17,143 bases of DNA from assembly GCA_002291845.1 (NCBI GenBank), contig DBAU01000031.1, positions 1-17,143 of the forward strand, given 5' to 3'. The translations under genes and the position numbers were made by a program. Of the stretch, positions 1 to 7,379 are shown piece after piece. The notes below the pieces were generated by a model that was not told where the DNA came from, did no database searches, and was given only the letters and a program-made list of their open reading frames with translations. Position 1 is the stretch's first letter, and every line of letters starts with the position of its first letter. Source of the DNA: Alphaproteobacteria bacterium UBA1002. Lineage in GTDB: Bacteria; Pseudomonadota; Alphaproteobacteria; Rickettsiales; UBA998.

Positions 1-1
1 T

Positions 2-1147
2 GCGTGCTTGCCCGATCGCGCGGCCAAATGGGATGGCATCAGCCAAAAAGAACCGTGCCACTGCCCCCCCAAGAATTTTTGCCCTGATTTGAGAGCTACT
101 ACGTCGAATATCTCTTACCGAATCAGTGGTCGAATCGGACGATTGGTTGGGTTTGGAAATCCACAAGCTATCACTACAGAAGAACATTTTTCTTTTACTG
201 TTCCGGGCAACGCGATTGCAGGCATCACCGTTGAAGAAGCCTTTGCTCTGGGCGTGAGGGATTTGGCAAAAAGACTAGAGGTCCCCATAATGCAATATTT
301 TCAAACACGTGGGCCCGTGGATTCAGCCATTGCTGGAATCTTTCTGAAGCGTTGGGGCGCATGGGCGCCAGACGCAAACGAAGACCATATATTGGATGAT
401 GACGGCACGCCAGCAGGAGGGGGCTGGTTAGACCCCAATCTTCTTTCAGCTATCTTAGAGTTGGACATTACGGTAACGCTAAACAATGCGGCATCTGTAT
501 CCAGAGCACTGGCAAGCGCCAGAATGCCTCAAGCCTTGCAATCATTCTGCTGTGATTCATCGTTTTGCCCTGCGAACACAACCCCTAATGTAGAAACAGT
601 TTCTATTGACGAGGTCGTGAATGGCAGAATCCGCACAAGAAATGTATCGACCGTTGTTTGCAAAGCAGACCGCAATATTCAGATTTTACGAGAAGGTTGC
701 ATCATGGAGGGCACAGAAGTCACGCTCGCCGATGGCACAACCAAAAAAATTGAGGACATTGCCTTAGGTGACGAAATTAAGTCGGAGAACGGTGGCAGTA
801 CCAAAGTCTCCGCAATTAATTCCTTCACCCAAGCCACCGATGAACTCTATTCCATTAACGCCGGACGTCCCCTCATGACACTGGAGCATCCGGTGTTGAC
901 AACGGAGGGCTGGAAAGCCGTAAACCCCTCCGTCACCACCGTCAAAAGTGATATGGGTACGGTTGGAAAACTGGAAGTAGGTGATATGCTTGTCACGCCA
1001 AACGGCCCGGTGAAAATACAGTCTTTGGTAAAGCATACCATCGGCTCGGGTGTCACGGCTTATAACCTGGCAACCGAAGACCAGAAAGGTTTTGTCGCCG
1101 GAGGTGTAATTGTCAAAGGCTTCAACAAAGTTCAGGTTCAGTATTAA
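2..1147 (+). CDS. Cysteine-rich protein with C-terminal Hint (hedgehog/intein-type) domain, 5' partial
   Basis: The reading frame is open to the left edge, so the true start is outside the window; a TTG at position 8 is the first possible start but has no visible ribosome site. Numbering from that TTG, residues 1-225 match no family I recognise. They carry scattered cysteines (17, 19, 25, 180, 181, 186, 218), suggesting an exported, disulfide-bonded protein. Residues 231-370 look like a Hint domain: catalytic-position Cys231 followed by an EGTEVTLADG block with conserved 'IEDIALGDEI', then a TLEHPVLTTEGW block with His294, then 'KLEVGDMLVTPNGPVKI' and a final FVAGGVIVKG strand. Hint domains cleave their own backbone before the cysteine, which would separate residues up to Gly230. 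The usual terminal His-Asn is replaced by Lys-Gly, and only 9 residues follow, so no C-terminal extein or toxin is present. The next gene, a TadG-like protein, starts about 33 bases later, so the two are probably co-transcribed. The Hint call is fairly sure; the role is unknown. Confidence 0.75.
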   Translation, partial: ACLPDRAAKWDGISQKEPCHCPPKNFCPDLRATTSNISYRISGRIGRLVGFGNPQAITTEEHFSFTVPGNAIAGITVEEAFALGVRDLAKRLEVPIMQYFQTRGPVDSAIAGIFLKRWGAWAPDANEDHILDDDGTPAGGGWLDPNLLSAILELDITVTLNNAASVSRALASARMPQALQSFCCDSSFCPANTTPNVETVSIDEVVNGRIRTRNVSTVVCKADRNIQILREGCIMEGTEVTLADGTTKKIEDIALGDEIKSENGGSTKVSAINSFTQATDELYSINAGRPLMTLEHPVLTTEGWKAVNPSVTTVKSDMGTVGKLEVGDMLVTPNGPVKIQSLVKHTIGSGVTAYNLATEDQKGFVAGGVIVKGFNKVQVQY

Positions 1148-1180
1148 TCAGGAAGCATCAGAAAGCTTATGAGGTTCGAT

Positions 1181-2536
1181 ATGAAAAAACTTATGAGAAA
1201 CGAAGCAGGTAGCGTCCTGGTTATGGCAGCCGCAGGGATTACTCTGCTGGCCACACTGGCCGCCGTTGCGATTGAGTATTCGCGCTTTAGCAGTGTGAAT
1301 TCCAAATTTGCTTCCACGCTGGACAATGCCTTGCTCGCCGCGGCAACCGCTCGAGGCTCGGAGGAACAAGCCAACCAGATTGCCAATAACTTCTTCCAAG
1401 CGAATTTTGGAATAGAGATGCAGAATCTGGGCTTCAAACTTTCAAGTTTAAGCGTTGAAAAGCAAGACAATTATCGCTGGACGATTCAGGCCGATGGTGG
1501 CTACTCTCCACTCATCGGCGATTTAATCGGGCTGGATACGCTTGAGCTGTCGCATACCGCGCGGGTGATTTGGGACACCTCTACAAATATTGAAGTGGTC
1601 TTTGCAATCGATACCTCCGCCTCGATGTGTATGGATATCGAACGAAGCCAAATTCAGGATGGCAGCTTTATCCAGAAGTTTAGTCCAGATCCAGACTGTA
1701 AGAAATTAACCTCACTAAAAGAGGCACTGACCTACGTTTTACGCGAGGGCTTTGCCCCCATTGAGGCAAACAATAGCGAACCGCTGTTCAAGGTTGGCAT
1801 TGTACCTTTCAATCATAAGGTGAACCTACCGGTCAAACCTAATGGCAACAACGTCCCCGCACCGTTGATGAATGCTGAGTTTACAGGGGGTGATAAGGCT
1901 TACTACGACAACCTCGCAGATGCGGAACGAATCTTCCCGGTTGTTCCATTAACAGAAATAAAGACGCCCGCACAGTTAGATACGCTGGTTGGCAAAGTTA
2001 ATGCGATCACACAGGACCCACAAGGGCTCGGCTGGACGCGCTCCAACATCGGACTGCTCACCGCAGGCCTGATGCTGGATCCGAGCTACACCGGGAGCTT
2101 TGGAGGGGCTGCGCCAAGATCTTTTGGAGGAGATGTAGAGAAGGTCGTGGTGTTGATGACGGACGGGGCCAATATGGGCTGCTGTTATGCGGCATATCCC
2201 GAAGGCAATTTCACCAATCAGTTTCTCTACCTCTACGAGCCTGATAATGCCCATATGGAAGGCTTGGCCAACTATCCTCACTTGCAACCGTGGGCGGCCA
2301 AATACCAAATCCAACAAGCGGGTCTGTGCACCACGATGAAAGACGCAGGCTACACGATTTACACCGTGGCGTTTGATGTGAATGATAATGATCCGGGTGG
2401 GCGGGAAATTAAACGGGTGCTGAAAGGTTGCGCCAGCAATCAGCAGTTTTTCTTCGATGTGGGAAGCCCGCAAGAGCTTAAAACCGCGTATGAAGTGATT
2501 GCACGTTCTTTCGTACGACTGCGCATCGACCAGTAG
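1181..2536 (+). CDS. TadG-like pilus-assembly protein with von Willebrand factor A domain
   Basis: This is a membrane-anchored protein of the TadE/TadG type, associated in many bacteria with Flp (tad) pili. I start it at 1181 because GAGG (1171-1174) lies six bases upstream; an in-frame ATG at 1169 has only a distant AGGAAG. From 1181 the protein has 451 residues. A short basic N-terminus (MKKLMRNEAGS) precedes one hydrophobic segment at about 11-32, followed by the alanine-rich stretch typical of TadG N-termini (about 46-58). A VWA domain follows: MIDAS motif DTSAS at 144-148, a candidate metal-ligand Thr at about 286 (GWTRSNIGL), and 'VVVLMTDGAN' ending near 331. These residues normally bind a divalent metal and mediate protein contacts. 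Several cysteines may form disulfides outside the membrane. No other tad gene (tadA/B/C, cpaB, flp) lies in the window, so the pilus link rests on family resemblance. The gene is followed directly by a strong terminator. Confidence 0.85.
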   Translation: MKKLMRNEAGSVLVMAAAGITLLATLAAVAIEYSRFSSVNSKFASTLDNALLAAATARGSEEQANQIANNFFQANFGIEMQNLGFKLSSLSVEKQDNYRWTIQADGGYSPLIGDLIGLDTLELSHTARVIWDTSTNIEVVFAIDTSASMCMDIERSQIQDGSFIQKFSPDPDCKKLTSLKEALTYVLREGFAPIEANNSEPLFKVGIVPFNHKVNLPVKPNGNNVPAPLMNAEFTGGDKAYYDNLADAERIFPVVPLTEIKTPAQLDTLVGKVNAITQDPQGLGWTRSNIGLLTAGLMLDPSYTGSFGGAAPRSFGGDVEKVVVLMTDGANMGCCYAAYPEGNFTNQFLYLYEPDNAHMEGLANYPHLQPWAAKYQIQQAGLCTTMKDAGYTIYTVAFDVNDNDPGGREIKRVLKGCASNQQFFFDVGSPQELKTAYEVIARSFVRLRIDQ

Positions 2537-2548
2537 GTGGCGCCCAAC

Positions 2549-2583
2549 AAAAAAGCCGGCACTCTGCAGTGCCGGCTTTTTTT
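2549..2583. terminator. Bidirectional intrinsic terminator
   Basis: A perfect 9-bp stem, GCCGGCACT (2555-2563) with AGTGCCGGC (2568-2576), encloses a CTGC tetraloop. It is flanked by six A on the left (2549-2554) and seven T on the right (2577-2583). It therefore has a U-tract in both directions: it ends the Hint/TadG transcript on the + strand, and on the minus strand the transcript of the small lipoprotein gene whose stop is at 2595. Confidence 0.92.
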
Positions 2584-2594
2584 ATGGCCCGAGC

Positions 2595-2765
2595 CTAATA
2601 GATGCCAGGTTGTTCCAGGCTTTTCATGGCACCCCAATGAGGCTTTACCGCAGGATTCACATACGATACCTGATCCCATGCCGCGTAGGTGGAAGCAGAT
2701 TCCGTCGGCGCACATTGCGTCAGCATAAGTAAGCAAAACATGCCAATGGCAAGGGTGAATTTCAT
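2595..2765 (-). CDS. Small putative lipoprotein, 56 residues
   Basis: This short gene is read on the minus strand from ATG at 2765 to TAG at 2595-2597. It has a good ribosome site, AGGGAG at 2776-2771, five bases before the ATG. The protein starts MKFTLAIGMFCLLMLTQC: one lysine, a hydrophobic core, and a cysteine at 18 in the context L-T-Q-C. This resembles a lipobox, although glutamine just before the cysteine is unusual (Gly, Ala or Ser is normal). The mature part is only about 38 residues, with three tryptophan/tyrosine-rich spots and the ending EQPGIY. I recognise no family. In size and layout it resembles the small lipoproteins common in Proteobacteria, which sit on the periplasmic face of a membrane after lipidation. 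Start, ribosome site, candidate promoter and terminator form a self-contained unit, the main argument that it is real. If lipidation fails, it could instead be a short secreted or membrane-anchored peptide. Confidence 0.72.
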   Translation of the reverse strand: MKFTLAIGMFCLLMLTQCAPTESASTYAAWDQVSYVNPAVKPHWGAMKSLEQPGIY

Positions 2766-2770
2766 ACTTA

Positions 2771-2776
2771 CTCCCT
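2771..2776 (-). promoter_or_regulatory. Ribosome binding site of the small lipoprotein gene
   Basis: AGGGAG on the minus strand, separated by TAAGT (5 bases) from the ATG at 2765. This decides the start of a gene too short for routine detection. Confidence 0.7.
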
Positions 2777-2785
2777 AGATATTGT

Positions 2786-2814
2786 AGTATACTCATGCGT
2801 CAATCAATGCCCAA
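2786..2814 (-). promoter_or_regulatory. Candidate sigma-70 promoter of the small lipoprotein gene
   Basis: On the minus strand, TATACT (2791-2786) matches five of six bases of the -10 consensus. It lies 17 bases after TTGGGC (2814-2809), which matches only the TTG of the -35 consensus. Transcription would start about 10-15 bases before the ribosome site, giving a very short leader. A nearby TTGACG is an alternative -35 but lacks a good -10 at proper spacing. Confidence 0.4.
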
Positions 2815-3007
2815 AGACCATTGCCCATCTGTCAAAGGTGGCATGCGTAACGGTCATAGAGCATACCCCATATGTTGGGGCATACTGGAAAGATGCTGCA
2901 TTGGTAGATGCACGCCTCTGTCCTTTGGTCATGCCTTGACGATTGAGGCCGCTTGCGCAATGTGCCGCTCTGCCGTATCAACGGGGCAAAGAACGGTATG
3001 AAACAGC
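2815..3007. other. Intergenic region upstream of dxs
   Basis: About 190 bases lie between the lipoprotein promoter and the dxs start. I see no tRNA, riboswitch or convincing gene. A TTGACG hexamer at 2936-2941 could be a -35 for dxs, but the bases at the right distance do not resemble a -10. Two short hairpins (2866-2880 with a CCCCA/TGGGG stem; 2897-2912 with a TGCAT/ATGCA stem) lack T-tracts and are probably chance. Confidence 0.5.
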
Positions 3008-4924
3008 GTGCAACCCACCCCCTTACTTGACCAGATTCACCAGCCCAGCGACCTAAAAAGACTGAGCACTGGACAACTTGTGCAGTTGGCCGCTGAACTG
3101 CGTGAGGAGATGATCGACGCCGTTTCCCAAACCGGCGGGCATCTCGGCGCCGGTTTGGGTGTAGTGGAACTGACCATTGCCCTGCATCACGTGTTTGATG
3201 CTCCTCGCGATAAGCTGATCTGGGATGTCGGCCATCAGGCATATCCCCATAAAATCCTTACCGGACGACGCAACCGCATCCGCACGCTGCGCCAACCTGA
3301 TGGCCTCTCAGGCTTCTGCTCGCGTACAGAGAGTGAATATGACGCGTTCGGCGCTGGCCATTCGTCTACTTCGATTTCGGCCGCACTCGGCATGGCCGTC
3401 GCACGCGATATGAAGGGTGAGGACCATGAGGTGATCGCCATCATCGGCGACGGTGCCATGAGTGCCGGCATGGCGTATGAAGCATTGAATAATGCAGGCG
3501 CGGAAAAGCGGCGGCTCATTATCGTGCTCAATGATAATGACATGTCCATCGCTCCCGCGGTGGGAGCCATGAGCGCTTATCTCTCACGGCTGGTTTCATC
3601 ACGGCCGTATATGACCTTCCGTGACCTTGGTAAGGCAGTGGTGAATGTTCTCCCCCAACCGCTAAAAGATGCCGCTAAGCGTGCCGAGCAATACGCGCGC
3701 AGTGTTGGCGTCGGCGGTGGCACCTGGTTTGAGGAAATGGGGATGTATTATGTCGGCCCGGTGGATGGCCACAACCTCGACCATCTGCTGCCGATTTTTC
3801 AGAATATCCGCGAGCAGAAGCATCACGGCCCTATTCTGGTGCATGTAGTCACCAAAAAAGGCAAAGGCTTTGCACCAGCGGAAGCCGCCGCAGATAAACT
3901 GCACGGGGTAAACCAGTTTGATAAAGACACTGGCGCGCAGAAGAAATCCACCGGTGGAGCGCCAACCTACACAAACGTGTTTGCACAGTCTCTGATGGAT
4001 GAGGCCGTGCGCGATGAGAAAATCGTCGCCATCACCGCGGCTATGCCGTCCGGCACAGGGCTGGATAAATTCGCCGCTCGCTTCCCGGCGCGGATGTTTG
4101 ATGTGGGAATCGCCGAGCAGCACGCCATTACCTTTGCTGCAGGCCTCGCCGCCGAGGGCATGAAGCCATTTGCGGCCATTTATTCCACATTCCTGCAACG
4201 CGCCTATGACCAGGTGGTGCATGACGTAGCGGTGCAGAACCTTCCAGTGCGTTTTGCCATTGACCGGGCGGGGCTAGTGGGCGCAGATGGCTGCACCCAT
4301 GCCGGCATGTTTGACGTCGCGTATCTGTGCACGCTGCCGAATTTCATCGTTATGGCCGCTTCCGATGAAGCCGAATTGGTGCATATGACCGCCACTGCCG
4401 CGGCGATGAACGATCACCCCATTGCGTTCCGTTATCCGCGCGGTGAAGGCACCGGCGTGGCGTTGCCGGAACATGGCCAGATTTTGGAGATTGGTAAGGC
4501 TCGCATCCTCCGCGAAGGTATCCATGCGGCGTTTTTCTGCTTTGGTACTCGTTTAGCTGCCTGCCTGAAAGCCGCAGAGATTCTCGAGACCGAAGGCATA
4601 TCCGTCACCGTGGCGGATGCACGCTTCGCTAAGCCACTCGATATGGATCTGCTGGGACGCCTGCTGAAAACGCACGCGCTGGTAGTGACCGTGGAAGAAG
4701 GAAGCATCGGTGGCTTCGGCTCGCATGTGGCCACTCACGCCGCCAATGCCGGATGGCTGGACGGTAAAGCCCAGCTGCGCGCCCTCACCTTGCCGGATTA
4801 CTTTCAAGCGCAAGGAAAGCCGGAAGCACAGTATGAAGAGGCGGGACTGGGCGTCACGCAGATTGTCGAGTGCATCAAGCGTTACGTCGCTCCCGCGGCA
4901 AAAAATACACGCAAAAAAGCCTAA
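3008..4924 (+). CDS. dxs: 1-deoxy-D-xylulose-5-phosphate synthase
   Basis: Dxs is the thiamine-diphosphate enzyme that condenses pyruvate with glyceraldehyde 3-phosphate to give DXP, the committed step of the MEP isoprenoid pathway; DXP also feeds thiamine and pyridoxal synthesis in many bacteria. The 638-residue length is typical. Visible landmarks: GGHLGAGLG with His45, DVGHQAYPHK with His76 and His81, the ThDP/metal motif GDGAMSAG (147-149) continued by VLNDNDMS (Asn175/177), catalytic Glu370 in 'VGIAEQHAITFAAGLA', and 'DRAGLVGADGCTHAG' with Asp427 and His431. The only possible start that keeps the family N-terminus is GTG at 3008; no strong ribosome site precedes it, only a weak GGGGCAAAG stretch, so translation may be modest. 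The gene stands alone, without the xseB, ispA or tlyA neighbours common in Proteobacteria, and ends four bases before the convergent porin gene. No terminator separates the two. Confidence 0.97.
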   Translation: MQPTPLLDQIHQPSDLKRLSTGQLVQLAAELREEMIDAVSQTGGHLGAGLGVVELTIALHHVFDAPRDKLIWDVGHQAYPHKILTGRRNRIRTLRQPDGLSGFCSRTESEYDAFGAGHSSTSISAALGMAVARDMKGEDHEVIAIIGDGAMSAGMAYEALNNAGAEKRRLIIVLNDNDMSIAPAVGAMSAYLSRLVSSRPYMTFRDLGKAVVNVLPQPLKDAAKRAEQYARSVGVGGGTWFEEMGMYYVGPVDGHNLDHLLPIFQNIREQKHHGPILVHVVTKKGKGFAPAEAAADKLHGVNQFDKDTGAQKKSTGGAPTYTNVFAQSLMDEAVRDEKIVAITAAMPSGTGLDKFAARFPARMFDVGIAEQHAITFAAGLAAEGMKPFAAIYSTFLQRAYDQVVHDVAVQNLPVRFAIDRAGLVGADGCTHAGMFDVAYLCTLPNFIVMAASDEAELVHMTATAAAMNDHPIAFRYPRGEGTGVALPEHGQILEIGKARILREGIHAAFFCFGTRLAACLKAAEILETEGISVTVADARFAKPLDMDLLGRLLKTHALVVTVEEGSIGGFGSHVATHAANAGWLDGKAQLRALTLPDYFQAQGKPEAQYEEAGLGVTQIVECIKRYVAPAAKNTRKKA

Positions 4925-4928
4925 GCTT

Positions 4929-6107
4929 CTAGAAATTCACCTGTAGCCTTGTCATCACATACTGCGGATTCTGATCGGTCAGGGGAGAGTCCTCCACATG
5001 ATTAATCGCGTAATTGACCATTACTCGTGACCACCAGACAGGGTACCAGTTTAGCCCGAGCGTCAGCGTCGAGAGCTGTCCACCCTGCACATTGTCACTT
5101 TGTAAATCGAGCGTCTGTACGCGGGCGGCCACCTCCCACGCCCCCGTCCCTCCGCTATCTACCGGCGCGCGTGGCGTCAACGCCCAGAAGGTACCCTGCC
5201 GAGGCAGGTATTCGCGTTGCTCACCGGTTAGTACATACGCCAATTGCGCCATGCCGCCCCAAAAGCGCGGATCGGTAGTGTCCGCGCGGTCAACCTCTAC
5301 CGCCCGCCACTCGGTCAGGAAACTCAGTGGTCCCTCGGTGGCATAAATCTCGCCACCCAAGGAAGCAAATGCATCCGTATCCCGCAGCACCGGCGTGCTA
5401 ACCAGCGGATCGCGCAATACGGCTTCATCGCCGGTAGCACGGAAGCGTGCAATACCATTGCCAGGCTCCCGGAAACGCGCATGCACCGCTAAATGTAATA
5501 AGCGAGAGGCAGCAACATCATTATAAAGCTGTCCATGCAGGCGGGTGGAAATCCCCCAGCCACCGTCCTCATCGCCAGCCTCGCCCGTCCCGTCCGTAAA
5601 CAGGCCAAGCTGATACGACCAGTCCTTCCCGTGCGGATTGATGCCAATCCCCCGGTTCCGCAGCGGCTGGAATGCCGCCGTGGCGTAGGGCCGCTCAAGG
5701 AAATGCAGATGAATGAATGAGGATTGCTCATTCATGGTGCCATACTCACGGAATTGGCCCGCCACAAACCACCACCCCGGTAGTCCTGCATACGCGATAA
5801 ACCCGTCACGTAGCTGGGCCTTACCTTCGGACAGCTCCATAAACCATTGATAGCGCCAGTCCGTTGCCAACACACCGGCTGCCCCGAAACGCTGCCGACG
5901 ATAGCGGTGATCACTATTTTCTTTGCCGGCTCCTTCAGCAACAACAGTGGTAAAATCTACCTGTGAAACAAAATGAGGATCGAAAGTAAAAGAACCATCG
6001 TCACTCTTGTAGACATATTCCGGAGACGGTAATGGCTGAGCATTCGCCAACGCGCCCCCCATTATGGATAATCCACAAGCAGTTGCCAGACCAACAAAAG
6101 CACGCAT
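4929..6107 (-). CDS. OprP/OprO-like outer-membrane porin (porin A of a tandem pair)
   Basis: This is an outer-membrane beta-barrel protein related to the phosphate-selective porin O/P family, trimeric channels for phosphate or other anions in the best-studied members. I place the start at 6107 (392 residues): from there the protein begins MRAFVGLATACG, a normal signal peptide with a likely cut after ALANA (near residue 23), and GAAAGAG lies about eight bases upstream. An in-frame ATG at 6134 would add nine charged residues and has no ribosome site. Aromatic and glycine-rich alternating strands run the whole length, and the last residue is Phe, the usual beta-barrel C-terminal signal. Blocks shared with the neighbouring paralogue include GKENSDHRYRRQR, FLERP, FWGG, LTGEQREYLP and NVQGGQL. 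Arg/Lys residues after the N-terminus could line an anion channel, but substrate cannot be read from sequence. Probably co-transcribed with the upstream paralogue (68-base gap). Confidence 0.8.
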   Translation of the reverse strand: MRAFVGLATACGLSIMGGALANAQPLPSPEYVYKSDDGSFTFDPHFVSQVDFTTVVAEGAGKENSDHRYRRQRFGAAGVLATDWRYQWFMELSEGKAQLRDGFIAYAGLPGWWFVAGQFREYGTMNEQSSFIHLHFLERPYATAAFQPLRNRGIGINPHGKDWSYQLGLFTDGTGEAGDEDGGWGISTRLHGQLYNDVAASRLLHLAVHARFREPGNGIARFRATGDEAVLRDPLVSTPVLRDTDAFASLGGEIYATEGPLSFLTEWRAVEVDRADTTDPRFWGGMAQLAYVLTGEQREYLPRQGTFWALTPRAPVDSGGTGAWEVAARVQTLDLQSDNVQGGQLSTLTLGLNWYPVWWSRVMVNYAINHVEDSPLTDQNPQYVMTRLQVNF

Positions 6108-6175
6108 AGGTTGAACTCTTTCACGCAGACTCATCGTGCGGGAAGGTATCAGCCAAGCCTTAATTTTTTCTTACC

Positions 6176-7306
6176 CTAAAAAGCGATTTGCACACGGGTG
6201 AGGAAATATTGCGGATTGCGCTCCGGGAGGGCTTGCTGATCGGTCACGTTATAGACGTAGTTGGCCATAAGGCGCAGGCGAGAAACGGGCCACCAGCTAA
6301 CACCTAATGTACCACTATAGAGCCGCCCGCCCTGCACATCCTCGTCCTGTAAATCAACCGTATCCACGCGCAGCCCGACCTCCCACGCGCCGATACCGCC
6401 ATCCCACATTGAATCGCGCGGTGCGACCTTTCCGAACGTACTGCCGATCAACTGATACTCACGCTGCTCACCCGTGAGAAAATAGGTAATCTGTGCGGAG
6501 CCTCCCCAAAACACAGGATCTGAAAGCGATCCCTCACGCTCCACGCGAGCCATCCGTGCTTCTGATAGTAACGCAAGCGGGCCATCCGTATAGTAAAATT
6601 CCCCCGCTACGGTGTGGTAATGATCCACTCCCACCAGTGTTCCTGTATCGACCAGAGGCTCACGTAGCATGGCTTCCTGGCCATTGGCCTGAAAATCGAG
6701 TGTTTGCTCGTTTGGCTCCCGGTAACGTGTGTTGACACCAAAATGCAGCACTTCCGATGCGGCAAGATCTACCCATGGCCGCCATACAGCACGCCCTGTC
6801 AAACCGCGCCCGGTATTATTCTGTCCCGTGCGCCCGGTACCTTCACCATGAATACCCGCCTGCAACGTCCAATGCGTATCGTGAGGACTGACGAGCAAGC
6901 CATAGGTTCGGCGGGGCTGGAAAACCGTAATGCCGGTTGGACGCTCTAGAAAATGCAGCCATTGGTTCCCGGCTTTTTCATAAATGCCATGCGCCTCGCG
7001 GGTATGACCAAGGGCCGCATAAAAATTCTCTATACCCCGGTAGGAGACATAGCCATCACGCAGTTCTGGCTCACCACTGGAGACCTCAATACTTAAACGG
7101 TAACCCCATTCTCCACCGGGAAGCAGACCGTTCGCACCGATACGCTGACGACGAAGACGATAATCGGCATTTTCCTTGCCCACCGGTTCCGCCAGTACCC
7201 ATCCGAGATCATGCTGCGATTGAAAGATAGGCGTAAACTCTGCATTCTGCGCCCATGCAGACGCAGTCAGCGTAAACGTCACTAAAACTATAAAACCCTG
7301 CCACAT
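6176..7306 (-). CDS. OprP/OprO-like outer-membrane porin (porin B of a tandem pair)
   Basis: This second porin-family protein has 376 residues and a clear signal peptide (MWQGFIVLVTFTLTASAWA, cut before QNAEF). It aligns along its length with porin A: GKENADYRLRRQR, ELRDGYVSY, FLERP, REPLVDTG, FWGG, LTGEQREYQL, GAWEVGLRVDTVDLQ, DVQGGRL and NPQYFLTRVQIAF. It also ends in Phe. The two genes therefore arose by tandem duplication and have since diverged, perhaps to handle different solutes. The ATG at 7306 has only a weak ribosome site. The 73 bases up to the divergent L,D-transpeptidase gene must hold the promoter of the porin pair, but no clear sigma-70 site stands out. A pho box was not recognised, so phosphate regulation is not supported by what I can see. 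Confidence 0.8.
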   Translation of the reverse strand: MWQGFIVLVTFTLTASAWAQNAEFTPIFQSQHDLGWVLAEPVGKENADYRLRRQRIGANGLLPGGEWGYRLSIEVSSGEPELRDGYVSYRGIENFYAALGHTREAHGIYEKAGNQWLHFLERPTGITVFQPRRTYGLLVSPHDTHWTLQAGIHGEGTGRTGQNNTGRGLTGRAVWRPWVDLAASEVLHFGVNTRYREPNEQTLDFQANGQEAMLREPLVDTGTLVGVDHYHTVAGEFYYTDGPLALLSEARMARVEREGSLSDPVFWGGSAQITYFLTGEQREYQLIGSTFGKVAPRDSMWDGGIGAWEVGLRVDTVDLQDEDVQGGRLYSGTLGVSWWPVSRLRLMANYVYNVTDQQALPERNPQYFLTRVQIAF

Positions 7307-7379
7307 GCCGTGGCAATCTAGCGCATTCTAATACTGGGTAAAGACTTGCATATGAAAAAAAACGGCAGATGATAATGCC

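Noticed and set aside
698..1147. Polymorphic toxin released by the Hint domain
   Set aside because: Only nine residues follow the domain and no immunity-like gene follows; the next gene is TadG-like.
1976..2473. 165-residue frame antisense to the TadG-like gene
   Set aside because: It is histidine/arginine-rich shadow sequence opposite a well-supported VWA domain.
2440..2796. 118-residue minus-strand frame across the terminator
   Set aside because: It runs through the terminator hairpin and into the TadG gene; the real gene here is the 56-residue frame at 2595-2765 in another phase.
2866..2912. Two short hairpins upstream of dxs as possible terminator or regulatory RNA
   Set aside because: Stems of only five base pairs without a T-tract or further structure; no recognisable riboswitch pattern.
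2795..3001. 68-residue cysteine-rich reading frame on the + strand before dxs
   Set aside because: It has no ribosome site, its composition looks random, and the region better fits a promoter/leader for dxs and for the minus-strand lipoprotein.
3662..4222. 186-residue frame antisense to dxs
   Set aside because: It lies wholly opposite conserved Dxs motifs and has no family features.
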